In this document: positions 22,030 through 34,080 of the stretch, one piece after another
How positions within the stretch are numbered: position 1 is the first letter of the stretch
Layout of the letters: the number at the start of each line of letters is the position of its first letter
Source: Tanypteryx hageni
Taxonomy: Eukaryota; Arthropoda; Insecta; Odonata; Petaluridae
Direction of reading: 5' to 3'
Assembly: GCA_028673005.1 (NCBI GenBank)
Contig: CM054114.1
Coordinates: forward strand, 131,088,470 to 131,152,469
DNA length: 64,000 bases
Translations under genes and position numbers: made by a program
The notes under the pieces: model-generated
What the model was told of the DNA's origin: nothing
What the model saw: only the letters and a program-made list of their open reading frames with translations
Databases searched by the model: none

Positions 22030-24600
22030 TAAGATCTCTTCGTGTTCTAGTGTTCTATGGGATCGGATGATTGAAAACTTCTTCCCGTTGATTGATTCAT
22101 TTTATCTCTTTCGCAAGGGGGGAAATCTGGTCCTCCCTTGCCGAATTTGTTTTTTTTTCTTTCGTAGGCCTATTCTGAAATTCCAGCAATTAAGGAGATT
22201 AGGGAATGGCCACCGTGTGTTTTAACTCCTCAAAGAGATCACGCATAAATTGCATTACCCACTCAGCGCCACAGAACTGTGAAAACGCTTCTAAAATAAT
22301 GAAATTCCTCTGAAGCTGGTAACATGTATATAACATTATTCTCCGTTTCTGATGTTTTTTATTCTGACATGAGTTAATATTTCGACAAATATACATCATA
22401 AAATTATTTAGGCTACATTGAGCTTCTTGAGCTTTAAGCAATAAAACCAATTGTAACTTTCAAGGTTGATATCCAATGAGCTTGAATCTCTCGATACTTG
22501 TTTATCTAGCGAGAAAAGTCATTACACTGAGGAATAATCCAATATCATTATGGAATGTAACGTCATAGATTCATGTTGCTAAATATACGGAAGCGATAAA
22601 TTGCATCTTAATTCAAACTTCGCCGATTCTTTCATGATTTTATTTATTTTTTCCTTCGTTAATTCAACAAGAAACTTTCATTCATCACACTTGCGGTAAA
22701 GTATTAGAAAAATATAGATGGTTGGTTTAAAAGAAAACTGCCTCCCGATAAAGACATATTACAATATATTATATTATATATATAATTCGCATCGTTTGCG
22801 TTTTTGTCATTCTGTCTGTCCCGCTAAAAAGAAACATTTTTGCCAACTTTTCTGCAGTTTTACTGAACGATTTCGAATATGATGTACTCTCGGTACCCGT
22901 AGAGAAATTGTAAAAAAAAGGTTTTATAACGAGTTATAATCCAGGAGTATTTCATTCCTCCAATTGCAAGGAAATGGGCAAAGCGTATTTTTTATTTACA
23001 TTATAAAATTGCTCATAATCACCGCGTAAATTCTGGAGTTTTAAAATATCGCCCAAAAGAATGAAAATTCATTTTCCTATGGTCGACTTAAAAATCCAGG
23101 TCGAATCAGTTAAAAAAATTGCTTTGAATCACGTTTTTTATTTGGAAAACCCTTTCATCGTCAAGGGCGCCGTGTTTTTATTAATTTTTCGAATCAAGTA
23201 CATAAAATTGGGTTAAATTTAAAACGAGAAAAAAATTGTAAATATTTGGATAAAAATGTCAATTAAATTAAAGGGTCAGAAAATTATCGAGAAATATTAT
23301 GATGAATAATTCAAATGAAACTAATAACGCAGCAAATTAGATAAATCACACGAATGAAATTATAAAATAATATATAAACAACGCAAAACTATCAAACCTT
23401 CGGATGGTTTCCCATATACGCGCGGCTGCACCAATCCAGAGCGTTTATCGATCGCGTTGCGACAACTTCTGTCCATTTGCGCGATACAGGGCCAGATATT
23501 AATCCCGACATTTACCCAAAAACTCCCTTCTTCTCTGTCCCTGGACTCGTTTTCAACCCTCCTCGACATCCTCGACACGGCAGCAATGTATTCTTTCTTA
23601 CCGTCTCCTCAACCTCCTCTGGGGAGGGTCACCCGATTCATCTGAGGAGGAGAGGGAGGGGTTTCTCTACCTCCTACGAGATTGTAACGAGTTCCACAAC
23701 TCGGTTAATCATTTTGCGCGGTGTTCCCTCCTCCCTTCCTTCCTCATCCACACTCTGATTCCTGGTCTCCTGTCACTAAAGGAAATTGCTTGACAACGTC
23801 CCCGTCGTCTGACGTAACACGAGAGAAAATTCTCCCAACTTCTCTCGAGGAGTGGTGGTTCTCCACTTCCAACGGAGTCAAAAAGGAAGAAGGTGCACCT
23901 GAGGTCCATGAAACTTTAAGGGAAAACGCTAACCTTGGGTCTCATTGGTTAAGTGATCAGATTAGTTCGCGTGGGAAATGACTTAAGAGGCGTAATTTCT
24001 TTCTTTATTGTCGTTGCTGTTGTTTTTTTACTCCGATTGAGATGGTATCTGCAGAGGTCAAAGGGGGATCACCGTATGGCATTCGAGGTCCGTTGTTGTT
24101 GGACGAAGGCACGCGATGCACATTTGACTAATTGTAACTATTGATTGACTGATGTTGTTAATTTGTAAAATGCTGCTAATCCAAATTAACGAATCAATCA
24201 TTGAGTGAAAATTAAGCTCGCTCTCACTCTATTTCGCACGCTCTCTCTCTCTGTAGGCATAAACAAAGTCAGTTACTCGGATTAAAGTCGTCAAAACACA
24301 GTCATAGTTAATGAAGGAATTCAGATGGCTGTTTGCGAACAATACGTTATGGGAAGTTTGTGAAAACAACCCATAGATACGGTGGAAATATTTCAAATTA
24401 ACGGAACTATTAAATCTCGACAAAAACATCAACAAATATTACAAAACAAAAGCAAAATCTCGAATTTAAAATTTGGTTAAACATTTATGAATATGAATGC
24501 TAATAATTATAGGCGGCGAGTTCTGCAATTAAATGCCATTTAAAGTTATGATTGCTCTCTTTACAAATAATTTCAAACACCAGTTGCGGCCCAGGTTTGT
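22030..24600. other. Unassigned sequence
   Basis: Mostly AT-rich. A TGTCATTCTGTCTGTCCCGC stretch near 22808-22827 resembles the TCATTCTGTTTGTCTGTCTG region near 35101, hinting at shared repeat ancestry. 23450-23930 is less AT-rich with short C/T tracts and open frames on both strands but no recognisable domain. Confidence 0.3.
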
Positions 24601-24619
24601 GTAATATTAATTTGACTAA

Positions 24620-26080
24620 AGATTGTGCTCGAGAAATCCCGTATCGAGAAATTTTTATATCAGACTCTCGTTTCCCGAGAAATTAAATTTTTAAAATTTC
24701 GAGACTCTTGTATTTCGAGAGTCTAGAGAATATTTTCCCTGGAAAACAAAATATTACATTTTGCAACTGGGATTCTGAGATTGTATGAAAAAACCGGGAC
24801 TCTGACATTCAATGACACCGGTGCCAATGAATTGGTCGATTCAGAACAAATCTTTCGGGCTTAATCTTGACATATACTGTTTCCACCACAAGCGATGGTG
24901 CCAGTACCATGGTAAAATTTGTAAAATTGTCCCCTGCTTACCAACAGCTGTGTTATAACCACGCTATTCATTTAACGGTTATAACTGTTTTTATGAAAAA
25001 TATCAGGAAACAAGCGAAGATCCAAATGATGAAGACTCAGGACCGGAACATGAAAGCGAAGATGAAAACGAAAGCGAATTTGCCGAAGAAAATGTTCGTA
25101 TTAATATGGTTATTTAGAAAACTCTTTAAAAATTTTTAAAATTGTAAAATTATTCCAAATCTCGCCAGAACGGAACACTGTATTACAAAGCTATGTAAAA
25201 GCTAGAGAGAAAGACGAATTTGTTGGATTGTTCTTAGATTGCAATACCTGTTGGAACACCATAGAAATTATGATAGAGCGATTTCTTAGAATAAAGACTC
25301 CTACAGTAAAATCATTCCATGATCTAAATTAAGCCACTTAAGACAGAAGATGATGAGGCAATCGCATCGAATACATTGAAAACTTTTAAACCGGTCAGAC
25401 TAGCAATAGAAGCGTTGTGCCCTCAAGGTGTTAACCTTTTAACTGGTGAGGGAGTCTTCAAATTTTTATTTAACGCTCTCAGAGAGAACAATACAGAAAT
25501 TAGTAGTAAACTTCTTAATGGACTAAAAAACAAAGAGCTAAAAGAAGAGATGCGTCATTAATTTCTTTGATAAAATTTCTTCAAGACCTCAATTGCATTC
25601 AGTTCGGTGAGAAAGACGATTTTTTGTTATAGTTAAAAAAAACGAAATAGTGGAAAGAGTTAAATAATAATGAAAAGATTTTTCAATAATGTCAACGAGC
25701 AGAATAATTCTGCAACAATGAACCATAATCAAGAAAATGATGAAGATATTTTGACAGTGGATCAGGACGTTTGATGCAGTATGAATCTAGATAAGCAGTT
25801 GGAAGAATTCATCCGTCAAAGCCTGAAGCCAAACAAAATAATTGATGACAACATCCGCTCATTATCGAAAGAAATCAATATAATTTTTTATATTAAGTGT
25901 GCCCTCCAATTCTAGTCTACGACAAAAAGATTTTTTAAATCAAAATTAACACACGACAATAAGTTTTCTTCTTAATACTCGAGAATTATCGAGAAGAGCG
26001 AAAGAAATTCTTGAATTCTCGAGAAGAAAAATATTGCAAAAAAGAGAAATCTCGAGAACAGAAGAAAGTCGAGAATTCAA
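24620..26080 (+). mobile_element. Decayed hAT transposon with TCGAGAA subterminal motifs
   Basis: A transposase relic (24867-25870) is flanked by clusters of CTCGAGAA, ATCGAGAA or CCCGAGAA on the left (about 24628-24725) and TCGAGAAT or CTCGAGAAG on the right (about 25978-26075). Repeated subterminal hexamers on both sides of a transposase are typical of hAT transposase binding regions. The exact termini and target duplication were not resolved. Confidence 0.6.
24867..25870 (+). pseudogene. hAT transposase relic
   Basis: The first frame has TTSDGASTMVKFVKLSPAYQ and LCYNHAIHLTV, matching the catalytic-Asp segment (T-D-G-A-S-V-M) and CHxIHL-like motif of hAT transposases. An acidic linker then appears in a shifted frame (DEDSGPEHESEDENESEF). 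Around 25145-25329 comes ERNTVLQSYVKAREKDE followed by LFLDCNTCWNTIEIMIERFL, the degraded LDC-x-TRWNS motif. From 25376 KPVRLAIEALCPQGVNLL with FKFLFNALRENNTEISSKLL follows. Several frameshifts and stops make it non-functional, and the C-terminal dimerisation domain is not recognisable. Confidence 0.7.
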
Positions 26081-26530
26081 AGTCTCCAACTTAGTGTCGG
26101 TTCCCGACATTTTTGTAGGCGCGGCGGTCTTCCAAAGATAGACATATTTTCGTGTCGCCCTCACGTTATAACGGGCAGGTAGATTAACAAATGCGGGTAT
26201 CACAACGTCTGGACACATCCATTTATTGACACTACATAATCATAAATTTATTAAAGGAAAGATAATTTCTCTGATAATCTATCAGCATTTTCAAATCCGT
26301 GAAAATTTATTGAACCACATTTTTCGAGGCACCCAATCTCAGCTGAGGAAAACCAGGGAGCCACGGCATCCCTTTTGGGAAACACTTGTTTAGAGCATAA
26401 CTTAGGAGTAACATTTTCGAAGAGATCATTTTGACCGTAAAAGAGTGATTGCCGTAAAAAAAATCAAACCCGTTTTCCGTACAGGAGAATGATTATCGCC
26501 GTCGGAAAGACTATAAAAAAATGAGAAAAT
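26081..26530. other. Unassigned sequence
   Basis: No supported gene or element. Confidence 0.35.
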
Positions 26531-26590
26531 TATGCCCTGAACGAGAATCGAACCCGAATCGTCTACTTTCCCGGCGGATATAATACACAT
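26531..26590 (-). repeat. tRNA-derived SINE-like fragment
   Basis: On the minus strand ATATCCGCCGGGAAAGTAGA is followed by a strong B box, GGGTTCGATTC, and then TCAGGGCATAATTTTCTC. It aligns with the better preserved copy at 28502-28573. The 5' half (acceptor and D arm) is lost, replaced by the left end of a pogo-like element. Confidence 0.5.
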
Positions 26591-26596
26591 ATATGC

Positions 26597-26933
26597 AGAA
26601 AAATCTCGTTATAACGTGAGTTTCGGAGGATATGTTTTCATCACTTATCCGCGTTATAAAGTAGATTTGCGCTTCCAGTCTCTTAAAAAGATGAAAACTG
26701 AAAAATCAACACAATAATACATACACATCTTTTATTTAACGATGTAAATAAATATGTAAGAACACAACATACGCACTTCTCTCCGTACATGAGTTGCTAC
26801 GTAGGTACCTATATCGGTCATATTACTTTCAAAAATTTACATACGTTTTCGGAGGATATAGTTTATCTCGCATTATATCCGAATCCGCGTAATAACGAAC
26901 CGCACTATAACGGACGCTTACTGTATATTATGC
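26597..26933. mobile_element. Possible pogo/Tigger-like MITE
   Basis: The right end complement reads CAGTAAGCGTCCGTTATAGT and is followed by TA. The left side reads CAGAAAAATCTCGTTATAAC. CGTTATA-bearing CAG termini resemble pogo-group elements that use TA targets. A motif TTTCGGAGGATAT occurs twice in direct orientation (26621 and 26848), so a partial internal duplication is also present. The left TA is not exact. Confidence 0.4.
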
Positions 26934-27218
26934 CTCTGAACTATCAATTATGTGACCTGTTTTCACATAAGCGAATATGTGCAGTTTTTAAGGGATTTTC
27001 TAACGAATTTTTCCTTTAAAAATTCCATTCTTCGGATTATTTGTAGCTGCGAAGTATTGAATTGGCAGTGATTATGCGGGTTATACAACGCTATTACTTA
27101 TAAATCGACTTCCATCTATGTCAAGGGTGAGTCCTATAAGCACATAGTGATCGTACGAAGAATTAAGCTATATCGTGTATTCTTTGGCGGCTTTCAGAAA
27201 AAAACCGATTTTAGATTC

Positions 27219-27470
27219 AGCAGAGAATTATCGAGCTCGTCTTACAGCTGAAAACACCTTCAAGAATAAGCACTTCATTTAACAAAAATGAACGAGTACT
27301 TACCTTAGGTGTCTTCAATGCCCACAATTATAGAATCTTCTTTGGATGATTTACCACAAAAGACGGTTGCACTGTAGCCGAAATTCGCATCTGGTATTTT
27401 CATAATATTGCTATTGGAGACACCTAATATAAGTACTTATTTTTTTATAATGAAGTGCTTATTCTTTGAC
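27219..27470. repeat. Inverted-repeat element plus GAGAATTATCGAGCTCG module
   Basis: Arms at about 27258-27316 and 27413-27470 are imperfect inverted repeats, sharing AGAATAAGCACTTCATT, AGTACTTA and TTAGGTGTCT in mirror order. Immediately left, CAGAGAATTATCGAGCTCG (about 27223-27241) also occurs near 41609 (plus) and as a variant near 50540 on the minus strand, where it is again followed by GCTGAAAA and CAAG-x-x-AAGCACTT. This indicates a dispersed family with at least three copies here. Confidence 0.5.
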
Positions 27471-27479
27471 CGATTCCAT

Positions 27480-28500
27480 GAATTATTAGTTGGAGAGAGT
27501 GTATGGTTACATAATATGTTTATGGCTAAAAGCTTAGTTTAGTCATTCAACTTTTTAAGTCTACCACAGGTAAATTAATTTTTGTATACTTTCGAGTACA
27601 AACATACGATTGGATTTTCTAATTTTTTATGTGGAATATAAGCCACGGGAGAGATTAAAAACCGGGAAGACATTTATAAAATATGATTTGTTTGAAAGAA
27701 ATCCTCCCCTCCCAAACGATATTTCAATTTCCAATTTCAATCAGAACGCAGTTTTTCGCATCAATTCGTCATCAATGGCGAGACGCATCTCTTCCAGGAA
27801 TAATCAAAAGTCTGAGTCATCGGTTAAAAAAGTAATCGAACACTTGAAATGAAACATATAGTGCACATATCCCGAGACGGGCATCCTATTCGAGAAATTA
27901 GAAGAAAAAGAAAACTTAACGTCGAATCGAGGAACTCTTTAATAGTAGAGAGACCGGGATGAAACCCCATTTGCATAAAAAATTCAAATAACCCCCATGA
28001 TTTTTCGTTAAATGGATGCATTTCATGATAATTTCATTATTTTCTTGGAAAGCGTTTTTTTTTTAATTTCCTGGAGATTCTCGCGCGCAGACACGAAAAG
28101 TTTTAATAAATTCGCTTCGAGCGCAATTTTCTTTTGCGACCCGAGCATTACAAGATTAAATTTGGCGATATTTTTTTTGGATCGGAGTTAATCGTAATTT
28201 TAGCAAATGCCGGTTACATGAAATGATATTAAAATTTATTAGATGAACCCTGCATGTAACACTGCGATGGAGAAAAAAGACGATGGTGAAATTCGGTCGG
28301 ATCTATAACTCTTCTACTACTAGAAATGAAGTTAGGAGAATCCAGAGGACAATTTTTTCTATATTATTTTGTTCCTTTTCGAGTCTCCCGAACAGAATCA
28401 CACAAAATGCTATCTCATCTATCCTATAAATGAATGACATTTATAAAAATTTTACCATGTTACTATAAAGTAGGGAATATTTTTGAAACGAGAAAAACGT
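27480..28500. other. Unassigned AT-rich sequence
   Basis: No supported feature; the 80-codon frame at 27610-27852 has no recognisable domain. Confidence 0.4.
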
Positions 28501-28501
28501 C

Positions 28502-28573
28502 TGCTATGACCGGGAATCAAACTCGGGTCTTCCACTTGCCGGGCGGATATTCTACCACTTAACTATCGTAGCA
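28502..28573 (-). tRNA. tRNA-like sequence, Gly-type body, probably SINE head or tRNA pseudogene
   Basis: A 72-nt minus-strand cloverleaf can be drawn. The acceptor TGCTACG pairs with CATAGCA at six of seven positions, the D arm contains AAGTGGTAGAAT as in metazoan tRNA-Gly, the anticodon stem is TCCGC with GTGGA, and the T arm contains GAGTTTGATTC. The anticodon loop is CCGGCAA, giving GGC (Ala) at positions 34-36, with C instead of the near-invariant T33. One T-stem pair is also broken. Two relatives in the window (880-950 and 26531-26590) and the T-rich 3' flank favour a dispersed tRNA-derived repeat. Confidence 0.5.
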
Positions 28574-28579
28574 GGTCAA

Positions 28580-30950
28580 TTTTCTCGTTTCTGAACGCGA
28601 AAGTTTTCTTGGTTGGGGCCGAACTAGACAAGCTAGTACCAAATAGCCCCAACGGATGTCCTTGAAGAGATACAACGAAGAAATAGTGATATATCCAAGC
28701 TAAAAATTGATGGAATATAGCGATCTGAAGATCCTATGCAGACAGGCATAAGCTTACTATAAAGTAAGTTCTTGCAAACTTCAGATTCAACTCGTGTAAC
28801 ATATTTACGAGCATTAATTTCGTTTATCAGTAGTGATCCTTTGCGTAGGTATTCCTTCCAATTCCACACACGCAATTATACAGATATTTAATATGAATAT
28901 GAATATAATAATATAATATATGAATATGAATGAATGAATTTAATATGAATGTAGGAGTGCTTTTACTTATTATCGTTGTTGATTTATCCAATTATTGTTG
29001 TTCTAATAAATTGTCTTTCGATACTCATTAAATATTCGCTTCTTCAAATTGTGACAAAAATTTCTCCAGAGACCTATTCTAAATTCATTATATCACTAGA
29101 ATCTACGCTGGGTGCTGTTAAAATTTTAATACAAAAAAATTATTTATGATATGATGCAGCGTCATAAAATTAGCTCAAGACATGCCGATAAAAACAATCT
29201 ACTTTAAGAAAACTAATTTGCAATTTATGCCTTGAAATAAAAGTTTATTTACCACGATCAACAATTTGTATTCCCTATCCTAAGTCGTATGCAACCCACC
29301 ATACAAGTCACTTGCCGTGCACGCTTCGATAGTACGATATAGTAAAATCTCCATTTATCGGAAGTATCGTGACCAGGTCTATCACGATTAAATCTGGCGT
29401 TCCGGTTGATCGATATTCCTATTTACACGTACCATAGTACACGCAGATGAAAAACTAAGTAAACATTAGGAAAAAGAACACTTAATGCTTAGAGAAATTC
29501 TACTTTAATGCTATTGTGGAAAGTAAGTTAACAGGTCAAGTAATAATGCACTATATATTAAAACCTTTATTAGAGACGGGACAAGTAAATACTCTTTTTA
29601 AAAACTCACTGGATTTCATAGTCATAAAAGATGTGTGCCATAATTTTTTAAAATTCCTGTTAACGGAAATAACAATCAATCGAAATTCCAGTCGATCTAA
29701 ATAGGTGTTAATAGGTATCTGGCTAATCAGGAGTTTACTGAATTATGAAAGCCTCACATTTCTAAAATTGATTTTTAAAGTGAGAAGGGCTTTGAGAGCT
29801 CAACCTGATCAATACGCAGGCGTCGACTCAGCCAAATAAATACTGCTAAAACCTATGTCCTACCTAAGTAAATTTCCTGAATGTCCTGAAATTCATCACC
29901 AAAAATACGCTTTCCTAATAGCTACTTATGATATAGTTGTCGCTAAGAGGTATATTTTCGAAAATAAGCACCAAAACTGCGACAAAACTATCAATTCCCC
30001 CCATCGTGTCTACGGCCAATTTAACGTTGAGCTCTTGAACCGGCTGTGGGATAAGCTGCTGGATTATAGGAATCAAGTTTTATCGTCCGAGTAAATCCGC
30101 GAATAATTCCGTATTCAAACAAGTGCTCTCATTATCGAGTGGCATTCGAGTCCATTCGGGCATAAGTTATACTCCCGTGTAAACGTATGAAAGTATTTCG
30201 AAATGAAAAGGGAAAAAAAGTCGAAAACAATAGCTGAAATTTTTGTCAAGTGAACGAAGATTTCATCAAAACGGGAAATGGATTTGAAATACCTGGTAGC
30301 GTTTCCTTTTAAATTAAAAGTTACCTAATATTTTTATACTGATTAATTACAATAAAACTTTCAATCAATATGAATTTCCATATCCATACTGGATTATTGC
30401 GGACCGATGTCGATTGATTTTCACCGGTCAAGGAATGTTCAATTATTGACTAAAGTTTATAAAAGAAATAATTTACATATATCGTACGTCATTTAAAAGT
30501 ATTAATAAAAATATTATCAGCCAAAGTGCGAGAAAATCGCAAAAAAAAACTTCACAATGATTTAACTTCACCTTCAAAGAAAACGACAAAAATGAAAATA
30601 TAGATCACTTGGCATTAAAATTCATATCGACATCATCCCTCATCTAATAATAAATATCGACTGGCACTCCAGCTTACGAGATAATTAACGTTGCAATTAA
30701 ATTGATCAAGACGTATCAGCCCTCCACATAAAATGTTCCGCAAGACAAAACATCCAAATCAAAAGCATGTTAATAGTATTCTCATAGGTTTTCTCGTATA
30801 ATTGAAACAAAATCAACCAAAAAAACGGCCTCTCCGACAGAAACGAACCGTGATATTCCAGATAGAATAAAACTCTTTCTAGCATCACGACGTTGGAAGA
30901 ATCGGACGATTTGTTCGGATTATCTATCGCAGGGATTTTCTCCACAACTC
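28580..30950. other. Unassigned AT-rich sequence
   Basis: No supported gene. Open frames at 29516-29704 and 29855-30094 carry no domain I recognise. Confidence 0.4.
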
Positions 30951-30959
30951 GCCGTCCGT

Positions 30960-31700
30960 TTTTAGCTCTTCTTCCCCCGCTGACCACCTCCCTCCTCCCC
31001 TCCAACCCCCACTCTGATTCGAATTCACTCCGTACCCTCCTCTTCCGAATCTCCCTCCCGCGCCTCTCTTGCACTATCCTCCTCCCCTTCCGCCCAAAAC
31101 ACATCCGGGACTCCCGGTAACACGTTATATGGACCGAAACAAAGGCGGGTTAATTACGGTAGCTAATTGAGTCGGTGGTTTCGTACGCGGCAGGAGGTTT
31201 ATGGGAGGGGATAAGAGGGGGAGGGAATAGGAGGGAGAAAAGAGGGCGGAGAGATAGTGAGAGAAACGTTACGCACGAAGGCGGGGGAGGGGAAGGGATG
31301 GCAGTAGTTCCAAATTCGCCACCTTTCCTAGTAGGAAAAAACAATCCCTTTTTTTCATCCAAATAACCCCCAGGGTGCTCGAAGGTTGAAAACTGTCTTC
31401 CCCAGCGTCAAGACAATAAAATTGAAAATTGGAGGAGAGAGTTAGGAGGAAGAGAATTGGGAGGAAGAGAGTTGGGAGGGAGAAATAGGTGGGAGGGAGA
31501 AAGAGGTAGGAGGGAGAGAGAGAGGTAGAAGGGAGAGGTAGAAGGGAGAGAGATATAGGAGGGAGAGAGAGAGGTAGGAGGGAGAGAGAGAAATAGGAGT
31601 GAGAGAGAGAGGTAGGAGTGAGAGAGGTAGGAGAGAGAGAGATAGGAGGGAGGGAGAGGTAGGAGGGACAGAAAGAGGAGCGGGAGGCACCAAATGTTTC
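30960..31700. repeat. Pyrimidine block followed by purine minisatellite
   Basis: The plus strand is C/T-rich at about 30965-31095, then G/A-rich at 31195-31290 and again at 31430-31690. The last part is built of variable GGAGGGAGAGAGAGGTA units. The 157-codon minus frame translates this repeat. Confidence 0.8.
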
Positions 31701-32066
31701 GGCATAGAGAGGGAGTTGGAAGAGGGTGGGGTTTTTGAGAGCGTGCGAAGATTGGGAGAAAATGTACTCGGACGGTAAATCAGAAAACTCTCTCCCGTTA
31801 CAAAGGATAACCAGTAAATGTTTCCGGGAAAGAGAGAGAGAGTTGAATTAACACCCGACAATTCACTCGTGAAACCCTCGTTTTCTATCTCTCTTTCTCT
31901 CCAACACGTTTTCATTTTCCGACACCCTTACTTAAAGCGGAGGACTACGAGGGCATTAGAAGCAATTAAGGAGGGAAATTATCTACACGCTAGAGAGGAT
32001 TATAATCACGTGTTGGTATCGAGCGGCGTCGGATGGATGTACGAGATGGGAGGTTTTTTTTAAACC

Positions 32067-33614
32067 CTGGATTGGCAATCTGGGGTTTAAACTACCCCAC
32101 GCGTATTTTGTTTTTTTATTCTAATAGTTCGGCGCTGATCATGTTGTGGCCGCGTGTATTTTCAGTTGTCATGCAGAGGATGTGGGTGCCAGATGTGTGA
32201 GAGTTTACTCTGTTCTATTTTTCTGAGATATAATGCTTGGAGGGGTCGATTCCATCCAAGATTACCTGGTGAGGTTGTTTATCATCGGTCATTGTACTCC
32301 CGGATATTACTATTTGCTAATAATTTATACATTTATATGATTGTTATGTAATGTCTAATATTTTTCTTCTCTATTTCTTTCACTTTCAGGATAATATGGA
32401 ATTTTTTGCTACATTATTTTTTAGTCCATTTTGCATTATTTTATACTAGCGTAATTGCCTGTCAAATATAACGGGTATGCGTAGATTAAGTATTAAATTT
32501 AAGACATTTCCCATTCTTCGTTCTTTTCACTCTTCCTCTCTCCAATCCTCTTCCCTTCCATCCTCCCTCCCTCCTCCGCTGGAAAAATAGACATCCTAGA
32601 ATCAATCACGCCCTAATAAAGACCACTATTTATCTATCTATCTCATTCTCTCCCCCTCCCCCTCCATCTCTGTCTCCCTCCCTCTCTCTCTTCCTTACTA
32701 TCTCTCTCCCCCTCCCTCTCTCCTCTGGAAAAATATACTTCCTAGTCTCAATGTCGCCCTAATAAAGAACATTATCTATCTATCTATCCCTCTCCCTTTT
32801 TCTGCCTCCCCCCTCTTCCTCCTTATCTGTCTCCCTCCCTCTCTCTCCTCTCTCATTCCCTCTCTTTCCACCTGCATCTATCCTTCTTTCTTCTTCTCCC
32901 CTTCTCTCTCACGTATTAAAACACTCAAAGCACGCTTTCTTTACGCATTTAGTGTAAGGTTGAGATGACAATAAAATCTCGTGGTTTAATAATGAAAGTC
33001 GGCAAGGCAACATATCATTAAAAAGCTTAAAATTTTCCAATAAATATAATTTAAACGTAGAACTTCGGCGATTTTGTATCGGAGGCAAAATGTGACGATA
33101 AAAATAACAAATGTTATTTATTTTTCTTTAAAACGGTCTAGGTCCGAAGATTGTAAGTCCATTATTTCTAATTTTAATTTGCAAAAGAGTATAAGCCTGT
33201 AAGTCGAAAAATAGATTTTTACGTGCTACCTTTTTTGAGGATTTTTTCGCAAATGACAAACATTCTTACCATATTTCAATTTTATATCTACCCGGAAAGT
33301 TTGTTAAAAATAGCATTACAGTCAGTCGTAAATAGTTCTTGATTCTCCCGCCCATTTTAAATCCTTTTTAAGAGCGACACCACAGTTGAGCGTGAAGGAC
33401 AAATGTAGCTTATTTTATAATAACATGTGTATATTATAAGATCTTAAGATCATCTGTCTTTCGAATTTAGATTATTTCGACGTTACAATCCACAAGTGTG
33501 TGTTATAGAGATAGATAAGCACAAATAAAAATTTTTAAATGAAATAGTGCAGAAAATTTAAAAAAAAATTATTTTACTCTGCCGGGTTTTTTAGACCCCA
33601 GGTTACCGATAGTG
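32067..33614. mobile_element. Possible hAT-like element with imperfect terminal inverted repeats
   Basis: The left end CTGGATTGGCAATCTGGGG and the right end complement CACTATCGGTAACCTGGGG continue into GTTTAAACTACCC and GTCTAAAAAACCC respectively, about 27 bp of mirrored similarity. GG(C/T)AA(C/T)CTGGGG near the tip is common in hAT termini. No coding relic was recognised inside and no clear 8-bp duplication was found. A pyrimidine-rich duplicated segment lies within. Confidence 0.4.
32510..32910 (+). repeat. Pyrimidine-rich tract with about 148-bp tandem duplication
   Basis: CTGGAAAAATA, then CCTAG with TCAAT, then CGCCCTAATAAAGA and (TATC)n appear twice, at about 32578-32642 and 32725-32789. 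Both are embedded in C/T-rich sequence. Confidence 0.75.
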
Positions 33615-34080
33615 TATATTTTTTTAAGTTTAACAACCTAGCGTTAACAAATCGGCCGACTCTTCCCATCCTGCGACACAAAAAGGTTTCTGTTGAGAAA
33701 AGAACGGCGGTCGTGTATAGCGACGAGCGTGTCAGTTACGCGACGAGGATGGACTCTTCGATTGGATTTGCTCGTCTTCTTGTTCTCCTCCCCCTCCGCC
33801 TCTCCTCTTACTCTTCCAGGAAATGAAATCACTCGCAACAAACAATCAGAGGAAAGGAGACGAGATCGTTTTTCCGCAAGTTGCCCAGGCGACGCGGAAG
33901 CACATATAAGGTTAGGGCTAATTTACCCGTGCGTCGGGAACGTGGGTGTTACTTCAGCGGCATCACGTCGGAGAGAAATTGAAATTAAAATAAATGGTTG
34001 TTAATAATGCACAAGATCGTAAATTCGCGATCCCGGGAGTGTCAATCTTAGCATGTTTGATCCTAATTCTGATCTTTTGT
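33615..34080. other. Unassigned sequence
   Basis: Somewhat less AT-rich, no recognisable gene. Confidence 0.35.

Noticed and set aside
29855..30094. 79-codon plus frame with several His and Tyr residues
   Set aside because: No recognisable motif or gene context.
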